Of a stretch of 64,000 nucleotides of DNA, positions 29,564-39,179 are shown one piece after another. A program made the position numbers and the translations under genes. Each line of letters begins with the position of its first letter. Position 1 is the first letter of the stretch. The notes beneath the pieces were generated by a model. The model saw only the letters and a program-made list of their open reading frames with translations. It did not search any database and was not told where the DNA came from. Location: NCBI RefSeq assembly GCF_024171765.1, contig NZ_JAMTCI010000005.1:1-64000 (forward strand), written 5' to 3'. The stretch is from Williamsia deligens. Its GTDB lineage: Bacteria; Actinomycetota; Actinomycetes; Mycobacteriales; Mycobacteriaceae.

Positions 29564-31362
29564 TTCAGTTCGAGCAGGACGGTGCCCTGGGTGACAGCAG
29601 AACCGGGCTCCACCGACAGCCCGGTGACGACGCCGTCCTTGTGGGCGGTCACGGGGTTCTCCATCTTCATCGCCTCGAGGACGACGACGAGCTCGCCGGC
29701 GCTGACCTCCTGGCCCTCGGTGACGGCGACCTTGACGACCGTGCCCTGCATCGGCGCAGCGATCGCGTCGCCGGAGACGGCCACGTTGCCGCCCTTGGTG
29801 CGGGTCCGCGACTTCGGCTTCTTGCGCTGCGCGCCGGCGTGTCCGCCACCGCCACCGTTGGTGCTCGCCAACGCCAGGTCACCCGGCAGCGACACCTCGA
29901 CGCGACGCCCGCCGACCTCGACGACGACGGTCTGCCGCGGGGCGGCGTCGTCCTCCTCGATGGGCTGCGCGCCGGTGTAGGGCTCGATCGGGTTGTCCCA
30001 GTCGGTCTCGATCCACTTGGTGTAGACCTCGAAGCCGTTCTCGTCGCCGATGAACGCCGGGTTCGACACGATGTGGCGGTGGAACGGCAGGACGGTGGCG
30101 AGGCCCTCGACCTCGAACTCGGCCAGCGCGCGGCGTGACCGCTCGAGTGCCTGCTCGCGGTTCTCGCCGGTGACGATGAGCTTGGCGAGCATCGAGTCGA
30201 ACTGGCCGCCGATGACGTCGCCGGCGCGGACACCGGAGTCGACGCGGACGCCGGGGCCCGTGGGCTCCTTGTAGACGGTCACCGGGCCGGGGGCGGGCAG
30301 GAAGTTGCGGCCCGCGTCCTCGCCGTTGATGCGGAACTCGAAGGAGTGTCCGCGCGGGGTGGGGTCCTCGGTGATCTCCAGCGGCAGGCCCGCGGCGATG
30401 CGGAACTGCTGGCGCACGAGGTCCAGACCGGAGGTCTCCTCGGTGACGGGGTGTTCCACCTGCAGGCGTGTGTTCACCTCGAGGAACGAGACGAGACCGT
30501 CGTTGCCGACGAGGAACTCGACCGTGCCGGCGCCGTAGTACCCGGCCTCACGACAGATCGCCTTGGCCGAGGAGTGGATCTTCTCGCGCTGCTCGGTGGT
30601 GAGGAACGGCGCGGGGGCCTCCTCGACGAGCTTCTGGAACCGACGCTGCAGCGAGCAGTCACGGGTTCCGGCGACGACGACGTTGCCGTGCTGGTCGGCG
30701 ATGACCTGTGCCTCGACGTGGCGCGCCTTGTCGAGGTAGCGCTCGACGAAGCACTCGCCGCGACCGAAGGCGGCGACGGCCTCGCGGGTCGCGGACTCGA
30801 ACAGCTCGGGGATCTCCTCGAGGGTGTACGCGACCTTCATGCCGCGGCCTCCGCCACCGAACGCTGCCTTGATCGCGACGGGGACACCGTGTTCCTTCGC
30901 GAACGCGACGACCTCGTCGGCGTTGGCGGCGGGATCCTTGGTGCCGGGGGCCATCGGGGCGTTCGCCTTGAGGGCGATGTGCCGCGCGGTGACCTTGTCG
31001 CCGAGGTCGCGGATCGACTGCGGGGACGGGCCGATCCAGGTGATCCCGGCGTCGATGACGGCCTGGGCGAACTCGGCGTTCTCCGACAGGAAGCCGTAGC
31101 CGGGGTGGATCGCGTCGGCGCCGGACTTCTCCGCGGCGTCGATGATCTTCGGGATGTTCAGGTACGACTCGCCCGAGGTCTGACCGCCGAGGGCGAACGC
31201 CTCGTCGGCGAGCTGGACGAAGAGGGCGTCGGCGTCGGGCTCTGCGTAGACGGCCACGCTCGTGAGACCGGCGTCGCGAGCGGCGCGGATGACGCGCACA
31301 GCGATCTCACCGCGGTTCGCGACGAGAACTTTCGTGATCACCGAGCTGGCGTGACTGGGCAC
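29560..31362 (-). CDS. accA3: Acyl-CoA carboxylase alpha subunit (biotin carboxylase plus biotin carrier)
   Basis: A 600-residue protein, the same length as M. tuberculosis AccA3. The N-terminal biotin carboxylase domain has [17 protein letters not shown], the ATP loop [13 protein letters not shown] and [19 protein letters not shown] Pro/Lys/Gly-rich linker leads to the carrier domain with biotinyl-Lys in [17 protein letters not shown]. With AccD subunits and AccE5 it makes malonyl-, methylmalonyl- or long-chain carboxyacyl-CoA. GTG at 31362. In M. tuberculosis it directly follows sufE; here a PapA-type gene stands between them. Confidence 0.96.
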   Translation of the reverse strand: MPSHASSVITKVLVANRGEIAVRVIRAARDAGLTSVAVYAEPDADALFVQLADEAFALGGQTSGESYLNIPKIIDAAEKSGADAIHPGYGFLSENAEFAQAVIDAGITWIGPSPQSIRDLGDKVTARHIALKANAPMAPGTKDPAANADEVVAFAKEHGVPVAIKAAFGGGGRGMKVAYTLEEIPELFESATREAVAAFGRGECFVERYLDKARHVEAQVIADQHGNVVVAGTRDCSLQRRFQKLVEEAPAPFLTTEQREKIHSSAKAICREAGYYGAGTVEFLVGNDGLVSFLEVNTRLQVEHPVTEETSGLDLVRQQFRIAAGLPLEITEDPTPRGHSFEFRINGEDAGRNFLPAPGPVTVYKEPTGPGVRVDSGVRAGDVIGGQFDSMLAKLIVTGENREQALERSRRALAEFEVEGLATVLPFHRHIVSNPAFIGDENGFEVYTKWIETDWDNPIEPYTGAQPIEEDDAAPRQTVVVEVGGRRVEVSLPGDLALASTNGGGGGHAGAQRKKPKSRTRTKGGNVAVSGDAIAAPMQGTVVKVAVTEGQEVSAGELVVVLEAMKMENPVTAHKDGVVTGLSVEPGSAVTQGTVLLELK

Positions 31363-31476
31363 TTCGTCTCCTGTGGGTGGACGGGCAGGGCTGCAGGATG
31401 CGATCCCGAGAGGCACCCTAACGCACCGAGCAATCGATCGGTCGCGCAGTCCGGTGCGCCCCGAGTGAGGCGTGGG

Positions 31477-32934
31477 TCACTGCGCGGCGAACGTGCTGCG
31501 GTCGCCCACGGCACGGACGACATCGCTGAATCGCACGAGGAATCCACTGACCGCGGAGTGCATGGGACCCCTCGCCGGGAAGCGCGCGGAGATCCGGACA
31601 CCCGACGGTGTCCGGTTGACCCAGATGTAGACCTCGTCGGGGGAGTAGTTGTGACTCCGCAGGACCCGCGCACCGCCGGCGTCGGCCGCGGCGGCGTCCG
31701 GGGCGTGGCGCGTGTCGATGAAGGAGACGACGAAGGTCGGGGCGTCGCCGTAGCCGAGCAGTTCGGTGACCCGCAGGAACGGGACGTCCGCGGCGACGCG
31801 TGTGCGACGCAGTGCGGCGGTGGCCCGCTGCACCACCGACGCGAAGGACCTGGTGCCGGCGGAGTCGATCGCGACCGGTGTGGTCGAGACGAACCATCCG
31901 AGTGCGCCCAGCCATCTGCCCTCGGTCCGCGTGTGGCGCGGTGTGATGCAACAGAACACGTCGCCACCTCCGCACTCCCGGTAGGAGACGGCCAGTGCGG
32001 CGAGGATGCCGGCGAACAGCGATCCCCCCGTCGCGGCACACACCGCCGTGAACCGGTTCGCCGCGTCGTCGTCGAGGAGTTCCAACGTCACCGACGACTG
32101 CGGCGGGCCCTGGTCGGTCCCGTCGGTCTCGGCGGAGGGGGCCGCGCCGGCGGCCTCGGCGGTGGTCACGTCACCCGTCTCGGACGCGGGCGCGACGAGG
32201 TCGAAGCGTGGCATCGTCCGGTCGTGGGCGTCGAGGAACTCGGCCCAGGCCGTGACGGCCGGGTGGTCGACGTCGGCGTCGTCGGCGACTCTGCGCTCGT
32301 GGGCACTGAAGTCGACGTAGCTGCCGACCTCGGGCAACTGCGGCTCCCGGCGCTCACGCGCCGCGTGGTACAGCTCCGACAGCTCGTGCTGGGCGAGGAT
32401 CAGCGAGTAGCCGTCGAGCAGGGAGTGGTCGCCGGCGAACAGCAGCGTGAACGTCCGTTCCCGCGCCACCGTGGCGAAGAGGTACGCCGGCCACTGCAGC
32501 GGCGCCGTCGCCCGGTCGAAGGAGCCGGCGAGCTGATCGAGGAGCGGGCCGGATTCGGCGTACCAGCCGACGCGACCCATCTTCAGCCGGACCGACCCGG
32601 GCGGGGTCGTGAGTCGTTGCAGGCCCGAGTGTTTGACGACCACGTGGCTGCGCAGGACCTCGTGGCGGTCGATCCACCGGGTGAGGGCGGACCGGATCGC
32701 CGGGACCGACATCGGCTCGTCGAATTCGATCGCGAGGCCGAGCCAGGACTCCCGGCCGCCCTCGCGCTTGGTCCGCCACCGGTGTTCGAGCGACGAACGC
32801 AGGTGCAGCTCGTGGTTGTGCGAGGTCGAGCGGGGGTCGTTCTCCCAGTGCGCGAACCCGCCGACCGTGCTCGGCGACCACTCGACGAGGCCCCCGGGCT
32901 CGACCGGCTGGTCCATCATCTGGATGAACTTCAT
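31477..32934 (-). CDS. PapA-type acyltransferase, type C (outlying member)
   Basis: A 485-residue condensation-fold acyltransferase with no carrier or adenylation domain. The active-site motif is DHSLLDGYS (HxxxDG) near residue 170. The N-terminus MKFIQMMDQPVEPGGLVEWS matches the type C proteins at 37298 and 44286. Family enzymes in mycobacteria (PapA1-A3) transfer acyl groups from CoA or a PKS to trehalose or other sugar hydroxyls. It starts 14 bases after sufE and so probably belongs to the sseA-sufE transcript, away from the other six paralogs. Confidence 0.88.
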   Translation of the reverse strand: MKFIQMMDQPVEPGGLVEWSPSTVGGFAHWENDPRSTSHNHELHLRSSLEHRWRTKREGGRESWLGLAIEFDEPMSVPAIRSALTRWIDRHEVLRSHVVVKHSGLQRLTTPPGSVRLKMGRVGWYAESGPLLDQLAGSFDRATAPLQWPAYLFATVARERTFTLLFAGDHSLLDGYSLILAQHELSELYHAARERREPQLPEVGSYVDFSAHERRVADDADVDHPAVTAWAEFLDAHDRTMPRFDLVAPASETGDVTTAEAAGAAPSAETDGTDQGPPQSSVTLELLDDDAANRFTAVCAATGGSLFAGILAALAVSYRECGGGDVFCCITPRHTRTEGRWLGALGWFVSTTPVAIDSAGTRSFASVVQRATAALRRTRVAADVPFLRVTELLGYGDAPTFVVSFIDTRHAPDAAAADAGGARVLRSHNYSPDEVYIWVNRTPSGVRISARFPARGPMHSAVSGFLVRFSDVVRAVGDRSTFAAQ

Positions 32935-32948
32935 CGGCGGCCGCGCAC

Positions 32949-33371
32949 CTACGCGCGCGCCCGGGTGATCTGGGCCTTCACCCGGGCCAGCATCCCCGCC
33001 ATGCCCCGCAACCGCAGTGGACTCACCACCGACGCCAGCCCGAGGTCGGTGTAGAAACCCGGCGGCACGTCGAGGATCTCCTGCGCCGACGCACCGTCGA
33101 GACCCTGGTGCAGGATCGACGCGAACCCGCGTGTCGTGGGGGCCTCGGGCGGCGCACTGAAGTGCAGCCGTACCGCGTCCGGGTCGGTCGCGTCCACCGC
33201 GAGGAACACCGGCGACTGACACTCCGGGACCGGTTCCATCGCCTCGGTCCGCAGGTCGTCGGGCAGATCCGGCAGATCGTTCGCGAACTCCAGGAGCATC
33301 GTCACCCTGTCGGACTCGGACAGGGCGGCGAAGTCCTCGACGATCTCGGCCAGCGCGGACGGGAGCGTCAC
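32949..33371 (-). CDS. sufE: SufE-family sulfur acceptor
   Basis: A 140-residue protein with the sulfur-accepting Cys in [11 protein letters not shown] (about residue 51) and a family-typical C-terminus ([17 protein letters not shown]). SufE receives persulfide from a cysteine desulfurase for Fe-S cluster assembly. It overlaps the sseA stop by four bases, so it is coupled to it. Corresponds to Rv3284 in order. Confidence 0.93.
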   Translation of the reverse strand: MTLPSALAEIVEDFAALSESDRVTMLLEFANDLPDLPDDLRTEAMEPVPECQSPVFLAVDATDPDAVRLHFSAPPEAPTTRGFASILHQGLDGASAQEILDVPPGFYTDLGLASVVSPLRLRGMAGMLARVKAQITRARA

Positions 33372-34252
33372 GGTGTCCCCGGAGCGTCACCCGTGGCGAT
33401 GGGCGCCCGCACGGCGTTGCCCCACTCCGTCCACGAGCCGTCGTAGTTGCGGACCCGGGTGAACCCGAGCAGGTGGGTGAGCACGAACCACGTGTGCGAG
33501 GAGCGCTCACCGATGCGGCAGTAGGCGATGGTCGGGGTGTCCGGGGCGAGATCGCCGTAGATCTCCTCGAGCTCGGGGCGGCTCCGGAAGCGACCGTCCG
33601 GCGCGGCCGACTTGGCCCACGGGATCGACAGCGCCGTCGGGATGTGCCCGCCGCGCAGCGCGCCTTCCTGCGGGTAGTCCGGCATGTGCGTGCGCTCGCC
33701 GGTGTACTCCTGCGGCGAGCGCACGTCGACGAGGGGCTCGGTGCCGATGGCGTCACGGACCTCGTCGGCGAACGCGCGGATCAGGCTGTCGTCCCGCTCG
33801 ACCACCGGGTAGTCCGACCGGGGGAGGTCGGGGACGTCGAACGACGTCTCGCGGTCCTCGGCGAACCACGCCTGACGTCCACCGTCGAGCAGGCGCACGT
33901 CGGGATGGCCGAACAGGGTGAAGACCCACAGCGCGTAGGCCGCCCACCAGTTGCTCTTGTCGCCGTAGACGACGATCGTGTCGTCGCGGTGGATCCCCTT
34001 GCTGCGCATCAGCTCTGCGAACGCCTCACCGTCGATGTAGTCGCGCGTGACGGGGTCGTTCAGATGCAGGTGCCAGTCGATCTTCTGCGCGGTCGGGATG
34101 TGTCCGATGTCGTAGAGGAGGACGTCCTCGTCGGACTCGACGACCTTCAGGCCCGGCGCCCCGATGTTGGCGCTGAGCCACTCGGTGCTCACGAGACGTT
34201 CGGGGTGCGCGTACGCGGAGAAGGCGGGATTCGGGTCGGTGGGGACGGTCAC
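33368..34252 (-). CDS. sseA: Thiosulfate sulfurtransferase (two-domain rhodanese)
   Basis: A 294-residue tandem rhodanese. The C-terminal domain carries the active loop with catalytic Cys in [15 protein letters not shown] (CRIGER), as in the M. tuberculosis SseA family. The N-terminal inactive domain has [18 protein letters not shown]. Substrate segments include [11 protein letters not shown]. It moves sulfane sulfur and neighbours sufE, fitting a sulfur-relay role. Start is a GTG at 34252. In M. tuberculosis maf comes next; here a 22-kb island intervenes. Confidence 0.93.
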   Translation of the reverse strand: MTVPTDPNPAFSAYAHPERLVSTEWLSANIGAPGLKVVESDEDVLLYDIGHIPTAQKIDWHLHLNDPVTRDYIDGEAFAELMRSKGIHRDDTIVVYGDKSNWWAAYALWVFTLFGHPDVRLLDGGRQAWFAEDRETSFDVPDLPRSDYPVVERDDSLIRAFADEVRDAIGTEPLVDVRSPQEYTGERTHMPDYPQEGALRGGHIPTALSIPWAKSAAPDGRFRSRPELEEIYGDLAPDTPTIAYCRIGERSSHTWFVLTHLLGFTRVRNYDGSWTEWGNAVRAPIATGDAPGTP

Positions 34253-34357
34253 TGCGGCTCCGTGGGTCGGGTGCTCTTCGATGCTCCGCCGGGCGCTCGC
34301 GGCCTCGGGCGGGGTGGCCCCCGACGCCGGACCTCGAGCCCGGCGACGGCGACGTGG

Positions 34358-35800
34358 TCAGCCTAGTGCGCGCGGCAACGCGGTGGTCGTGATGCGCGCC
34401 GCGACGGCCACGACCGTGTCGAGGAAGTCCCCGACCACCCGATGCGCAGTGGGGGTGTCGGGGAAGCGGGTGCGCAGGGCCAACCCCGCGTCGGTCCGGG
34501 AGATCCACACCTGGACGTCGTCGGCGCGGGTGATGTTCGAGATGTGGTGGGCGCCGTCGTCGGTGCTGCCCGCCCCCGGGAGTCTGCGGTAGTCGACGAA
34601 CGACACCATGAACACGTCGGAGCGGACGAAGGTCAGGCCGCCGATCGCGGCCACGACGGCGGGGACCGGGATCGCACCGAGGCGCACGGCCGCCCGGAGG
34701 TCGTCGCCGGTCGCCGAGACGGTCGCGCACAGCTCCTCCCGGGGTGTCACGGTGATCGGTGCGTTGGTCGTGAACCACCCCACCGCGCGGTCCCAGAGAG
34801 GCGACCGTCGGGTGTGCATCGGGAACAGCAGCGACAGGTCGTCGGCGAGACCCGCCTGTCTCGCCGCGTGCGCCATCGCCGCGAGGATGCCCGCGAACGT
34901 GGATGCGCCCAGGGACCGGCAGGCCGCGTCGAGGCGGTCGGCCGCGGGTGCGTCGGCGAGGGTTCGCAGGTCGACGGCCTGTGGGGCGCTGTGCCCGGGG
35001 AGCAGGCCGAGGTCGGCGGGGAACGAGGGTGGCATGTTGTCGTGGCGTGCGAAGAACGTCCGCCAGCCGTCCATCGCGGGGTGGCCGGCGTGGTCGCGGT
35101 CGTCGCGCGCCTCGGCTGCGCAGTGGCGCAGGAAACTGCCCACCGGTCCGAGACGGTCGGCCACGTCGGACTCCGGTGACCGCCGGAACCCGTCGTAGAG
35201 CAGACGCAGGTCGTCGACGACGACGGCGATGGACCACGCGTCGACGTGGGCGTGGTCGAACGCGCACACGATGGTCGACGTGTCGTGGCCGTCGATGGCC
35301 GCGAACAGGTGGTCGGGATCGCCCAACGGGGCGCAGGAGTCGCTGAGCACCGCGCGCAGGGCGAGGTGGGCCTCCTCAGGGGTGCTCGTCTCGATCGGGG
35401 CGTCGGCGACGAGGCGCATCCGCGACCTGTCGTGGATGCGCCGGACGACCCGCGGCGGTGCGTTCTCGTCGTTCGACGGTGCGTCCTCGTCATTCGACTG
35501 TGCCCCCTCGTCCGACGACGGCTCGACGGTGAACCCGCAGCGCAAGCTGTCATGGCGGTCCACCAGAGCCGCGAACGCCCGTGCGAGTGCGTCGTGGTCC
35601 AGCGCACCGTCGACGTCGAACGCGGCCGCGAGGAACACCGTCTCGTCGCCGGGTCGCGCCCGGGCGGACTCCAGGTGGAAACGCTGGTTGAAGGACGGAG
35701 GGATGTCCGAGACGATCACCCGCGCATCGGAGAGGTCCATCCGCCACCGTGTCAGCGGTCCGGGCCGCGGCCGGAACCGGTCAACGGTGGTGACCCGCAC
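34358..35800 (-). CDS. PapA-type acyltransferase, type A, copy 1
   Basis: A 480-residue condensation-fold protein from the GTG at 35800, overlapping the preceding gene by 20 bases. The active-site motif reads FDHAHVDAWS, i.e. HxxxDA with Ala in place of the usual Gly. The shared N-terminus (RPGPLTRW) and C-terminal MVSFVDYRRLPG, VQVWISR and RTRFPDTPTAHR align with the protein at 41479. An acidic insert (QSNDEDAPSNDENAP, near residue 90) contains a repeated SNDE unit. Predicted to acylate a sugar or glycolipid hydroxyl; substrate unknown. Last gene of the first C-B-A module. Confidence 0.87.
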   Translation of the reverse strand: MRVTTVDRFRPRPGPLTRWRMDLSDARVIVSDIPPSFNQRFHLESARARPGDETVFLAAAFDVDGALDHDALARAFAALVDRHDSLRCGFTVEPSSDEGAQSNDEDAPSNDENAPPRVVRRIHDRSRMRLVADAPIETSTPEEAHLALRAVLSDSCAPLGDPDHLFAAIDGHDTSTIVCAFDHAHVDAWSIAVVVDDLRLLYDGFRRSPESDVADRLGPVGSFLRHCAAEARDDRDHAGHPAMDGWRTFFARHDNMPPSFPADLGLLPGHSAPQAVDLRTLADAPAADRLDAACRSLGASTFAGILAAMAHAARQAGLADDLSLLFPMHTRRSPLWDRAVGWFTTNAPITVTPREELCATVSATGDDLRAAVRLGAIPVPAVVAAIGGLTFVRSDVFMVSFVDYRRLPGAGSTDDGAHHISNITRADDVQVWISRTDAGLALRTRFPDTPTAHRVVGDFLDTVVAVAARITTTALPRALG

Positions 35801-37301
35801 CCGACGCCACCTCCTGCATCCGCGTGTGATCGGGTGCCCGCGTGATCACCCGGTCGCCGGTGGCCGCGATCTCGGCGAAGATCGCCCGCAGACGGCGATG
35901 ATGGTGCGCGAGCCGTTCCTGGGCGACCGGGGTGTCGGGCGTCTGGGTCCCGAGGTACATGCCGTGCTCGTCTCGATTGACCCACACCGAGGCGTTCGCC
36001 GTCCGCCCCTCGCCGGTCGTCTGGATCCCGCGGTCGTACGTCGGTGTCCCCGCGTGCGGGGACCTGCGGAAGTCCAGATAGGACAACAGCTGTGGGGTGA
36101 CCATCGCCTCCGCGGGATCGGCACCCGCGGCGATCAGTGCGGCCATCACCGTGGGCACGGGGACGTGGGACGCGTCGGTCGCCTCCACACCCGCCCTCTG
36201 CGCCCTCGGCACCAGGTCGGTGAACCTTCGAGCTTCCGCGACCGGGAACGCCACGGGCGCGAAACGACAGAACCATCCCTGGGCCAGGTGGACGTCGGCG
36301 AGGTCGCGGTCGGCGAGGGCCGTGATGCCGAACCATGAGGGGTCGCCGGTCAGTTCGTGGTCCGCGGTGGCGATCGCCGCGACGACGCCCGCGGTCACGC
36401 CACCGCCGGCTGCGGAACAGATCTGCGCGAAGCGTTGCGCCCCGTCGGCGTCGAGGACGTCGAACCGGATGCTGCGCACCGGTGCGGTCTCACCGGGTGC
36501 CAGACCGAGATCGACCGCGCTGTGGGGCATCCGGAGTCCGTGGGCGCGCAGCGTCGTCATCCAGTGGTGCAGGGCCGCCGACCCCTCGCCGTAGGCGGCG
36601 GCCCTGATCCGTTCCTGCCGCGCGTACTCCACCGCGGAACCCACCGGCGCCGTCGTGAACGGTCCGGGGGGCGTGCCGTCGCGCTCGGCGACATACAGAT
36701 CGGCGATCTCGGCCAGCGCCATCGCCTGCGACACCCCGTCGGTGAGTGCGTGGTCACAGAACCAGAACAGGGTCGTGCTCCTGTCGCGGACGATCGCGCC
36801 GAGTTCGAACCCCGGCCACCGCAGGGCACTCGCGCGCTGCCCGAACTCGGTGTCGACGAACTCGTGCAGGCGACGTGCACCGATGTGGTCGTCGCGGCGA
36901 GGACCGCCGCGGACCCACCCGTGGTCGTCGAGGACGGCGAGGTCGGCTGTGGTGAAGGCGACGTGGTCGGCGTCGACGACGTGGCGCGTGACGTCCGCCC
37001 CGGACACGGAGAACCAGCTCCGCAGGCCGTCGTGCCGGATGACGAAGCGGCGCAGGGCCTCCGCGATGGCACGCGGGTCGAATCCGCCGTCGACCTCGGT
37101 GGCCGCGGCGAGGTAGACCGAGTGTCGCCGACCGGCGCGGGCGGTCGCGGCCGTGCCGTGCAGATGCCCCTCCTGCAGCGTGGACGGGGGCACGGGATGC
37201 GCCGGGGTGGCGTCGGCGGCCGCGGTCGCGGGCGGTGTGGGACGCACGGTCACGATGCGACCGGGAGCCGGGTTCCAGTGCGCGATGGCGTCGATCATCA
37301 T
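35781..37301 (-). CDS. PapA-type acyltransferase, type B, copy 1
   Basis: A 506-residue condensation-fold acyltransferase, ATGA-coupled to the type C gene before it. The N-terminus (HWNPAPGRIVTVRPTPPA) is the most like mycobacterial PapA1/PapA2. The active site is FCDHALTDGVS with a canonical HxxxDG core. LLSYLDFRRSPHAG and NASVWVNRDEHGMYLGTQTP place it with the protein at 42839. The cytoplasmic role would be acyl transfer from CoA to a glycolipid intermediate. Second gene of the first module. Confidence 0.88.
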   Translation of the reverse strand: MMIDAIAHWNPAPGRIVTVRPTPPATAAADATPAHPVPPSTLQEGHLHGTAATARAGRRHSVYLAAATEVDGGFDPRAIAEALRRFVIRHDGLRSWFSVSGADVTRHVVDADHVAFTTADLAVLDDHGWVRGGPRRDDHIGARRLHEFVDTEFGQRASALRWPGFELGAIVRDRSTTLFWFCDHALTDGVSQAMALAEIADLYVAERDGTPPGPFTTAPVGSAVEYARQERIRAAAYGEGSAALHHWMTTLRAHGLRMPHSAVDLGLAPGETAPVRSIRFDVLDADGAQRFAQICSAAGGGVTAGVVAAIATADHELTGDPSWFGITALADRDLADVHLAQGWFCRFAPVAFPVAEARRFTDLVPRAQRAGVEATDASHVPVPTVMAALIAAGADPAEAMVTPQLLSYLDFRRSPHAGTPTYDRGIQTTGEGRTANASVWVNRDEHGMYLGTQTPDTPVAQERLAHHHRRLRAIFAEIAATGDRVITRAPDHTRMQEVASGAGHHR

Positions 37302-38839
37302 CGGCGGGCACCTTCGGTGTCGGGTCCCGCGGACACCCGTGTGTCGGCCCGTCGGCCGGCCGGGTCGCGCTCGATCGGATCGCGGTCGTCGACGCCCAGT
37401 TCACGACCCATGTCCGCGACCACCTCCCGCAGTGCGTGGAGGTGACGATGGACGGAGTCGGCTGCGACGGCGGTGCTCGGGAAGCGGGCGGACAGCGAGA
37501 TCCCCTTCGGGGACCGCACGATCCAGAGATAGACCTCGTCGTCGGAGACCGAGGCGCCACGCAGGGTGCGTGCACCCCACCGCGTCCACTCCTGCGCCCC
37601 CGGTATCCGTCGGGTGTCGACATAGGAGACGACGAAACGCGGGGTCGCCCGCGACCCGTTGATCTCCGCCACGCACGGATAGGGGTGGGGTGCGAGGGGC
37701 CGTCGTCGGCCGATCTCGGCGGCGGCCAGCGCGAGTCGCTCGTCCACGGTCGTCGCGGCCCCGAGGTCGACGGTGATGGGGACCATGCCGACAAACCACC
37801 CGACGGAGTGGGCGTACCGCGGATCGGTGCGGGTGTGCAGCGGCATCACGAAGCGGGTGGTCGAGTTACCGGTGCAGCGGTGCGTCGCGGTCGCCAACGC
37901 TGCCAGCACCACGGTCTGCATGGTGTGGCCGCGTGCACGGGCGGCGGCGTTGATGCGGTCCGCCTGATCGGCCGTCATCACCCACGACGACACCCCGCTC
38001 TGGCGGCGGGCCGGTGCCGAGGCGGTGGTCCCCAACGGCAGCGGGAACGCCGGGAACTGCTCGGCCTCGCCGTCCTGCAGGAACTCCCGCCATGCCACGA
38101 CGGCGTGGTGGTCGCGGTGCAGGCGCGTCCCCGCGAGGTGGTCGGCGACGCTGAAGTCGACGTGGCTCGCGACCGGAGCGGTGTCGATCCGCTCCCCCTG
38201 GTGGGCCCGGCGGTAGAGCTCCTGGATCTCGCCGATCGCGAGGAGCATCGAGTAGGCGTCCATGACCGAGTGGTCGGCGGCGAACACCAGCAGGAACCGG
38301 TCGTCGGGCCGTGGTGTGTCGGCCAGCGGCGCGTGTTCGACGGTGGGCTCGCTGATGGTGGCGGCCACGCAGTGCGGCCACGTCCACGGCGACAACCGGT
38401 CGAACAGCGAGACGAGGTGTTCATGGACGCGCGTACCGGTTCGCAGGCTGCCGACGATCGAGGGCGCCACCTCGACGTCGTCGTCGAGGACCACCCGCAC
38501 GGGGTGTCCGCCGTCGCCGGTCACGGTGGTGCGGAAGACCTCGTGCCGACGCATCCATGCGGTCAGCGCGACACCCACCGCCGCAGCGTCATAGGGGAGC
38601 GGCACCTCGAAGACGGCCCCCAGCCAGGAGCCCGGCGGCCCGGGCGTGTCGCGATCGGATCGAGGTCCGAACACGTCGACGCCGCGCCGGCAGTAGTCGG
38701 CGTGCAGGGGGCTGAGCGGCCGGTCGTCGACGGTCCACGCGGGGTCGTGGCCCGCGGCGCGGGGTGTCCACTCGGTGAGCACGCCGCCGGTCAGCGGGTA
38801 GTCGGTGAGTTCGGTGAATTCCACAGGTGCGGTCTCCAT
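37298..38839 (-). CDS. PapA-type acyltransferase, type C, copy 1
   Basis: A 513-residue condensation-fold protein. The N-terminus (VEFTELTDYPLTGGVLTEWT) matches the type C protein at 44286 nearly residue for residue. The active-site motif is ADHSVMDAYS (HxxxDA). Other landmarks are VSYVDTRRIPGAQEW, DEVYLWIVRSPKG and SARFPSTAVA. It is first in the C-B-A run that ends at 34358, with four-base or longer overlaps throughout, so the three are very probably one operon read from the promoter region at 38840-39179. Confidence 0.88.
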   Translation of the reverse strand: METAPVEFTELTDYPLTGGVLTEWTPRAAGHDPAWTVDDRPLSPLHADYCRRGVDVFGPRSDRDTPGPPGSWLGAVFEVPLPYDAAAVGVALTAWMRRHEVFRTTVTGDGGHPVRVVLDDDVEVAPSIVGSLRTGTRVHEHLVSLFDRLSPWTWPHCVAATISEPTVEHAPLADTPRPDDRFLLVFAADHSVMDAYSMLLAIGEIQELYRRAHQGERIDTAPVASHVDFSVADHLAGTRLHRDHHAVVAWREFLQDGEAEQFPAFPLPLGTTASAPARRQSGVSSWVMTADQADRINAAARARGHTMQTVVLAALATATHRCTGNSTTRFVMPLHTRTDPRYAHSVGWFVGMVPITVDLGAATTVDERLALAAAEIGRRRPLAPHPYPCVAEINGSRATPRFVVSYVDTRRIPGAQEWTRWGARTLRGASVSDDEVYLWIVRSPKGISLSARFPSTAVAADSVHRHLHALREVVADMGRELGVDDRDPIERDPAGRRADTRVSAGPDTEGARR

Positions 38840-39179
38840 CTCGGCGTGGGCCGACGAAGCGCGGACGGTGCTGCCCGGTGTGCGGAGGTACTCGGTGTGC
38901 CGGGAATGCTACGGGCGAACCGGACGTGCCGTTCGCCTGAGTAAGGGGTGTCGATCATCACGTGACGGCGGTCCTGCGCGTCGCCGGTAACCGGTGTAAG
39001 CCGAGTGAGGAAGAAGTGAACAGCATTGAGCGACAACGTCATCGAGGATGATCGCTCGAGAGCGGTTCGGGGTACGTCGCCAGCCGACACGATGCGGCGA
39101 CCGTCGGTGTGACGGCGGTGTTACCGACAGTGGGCAACGGCACAGAACTGGCCGTGTGTGGCGCGAGATACGCCCTGTG
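38840..39179. promoter_or_regulatory. 340-base control region upstream of the first acyltransferase module, with an inverted repeat
   Basis: No gene is seen. GGCGAAC at 38914-38920 and GTTCGCC at 38931-38937 form an inverted repeat with a 10-bp spacer that pairs partly inside, about 75 bases before the type C gene. The part at 38980-39060 is less GC-rich than the flanks and is the likeliest place for the minus-strand promoter of the module. A weak pair, TTCACT and TACACC, 16 bases apart, is seen there on the minus strand. These assignments are tentative. Confidence 0.4.
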
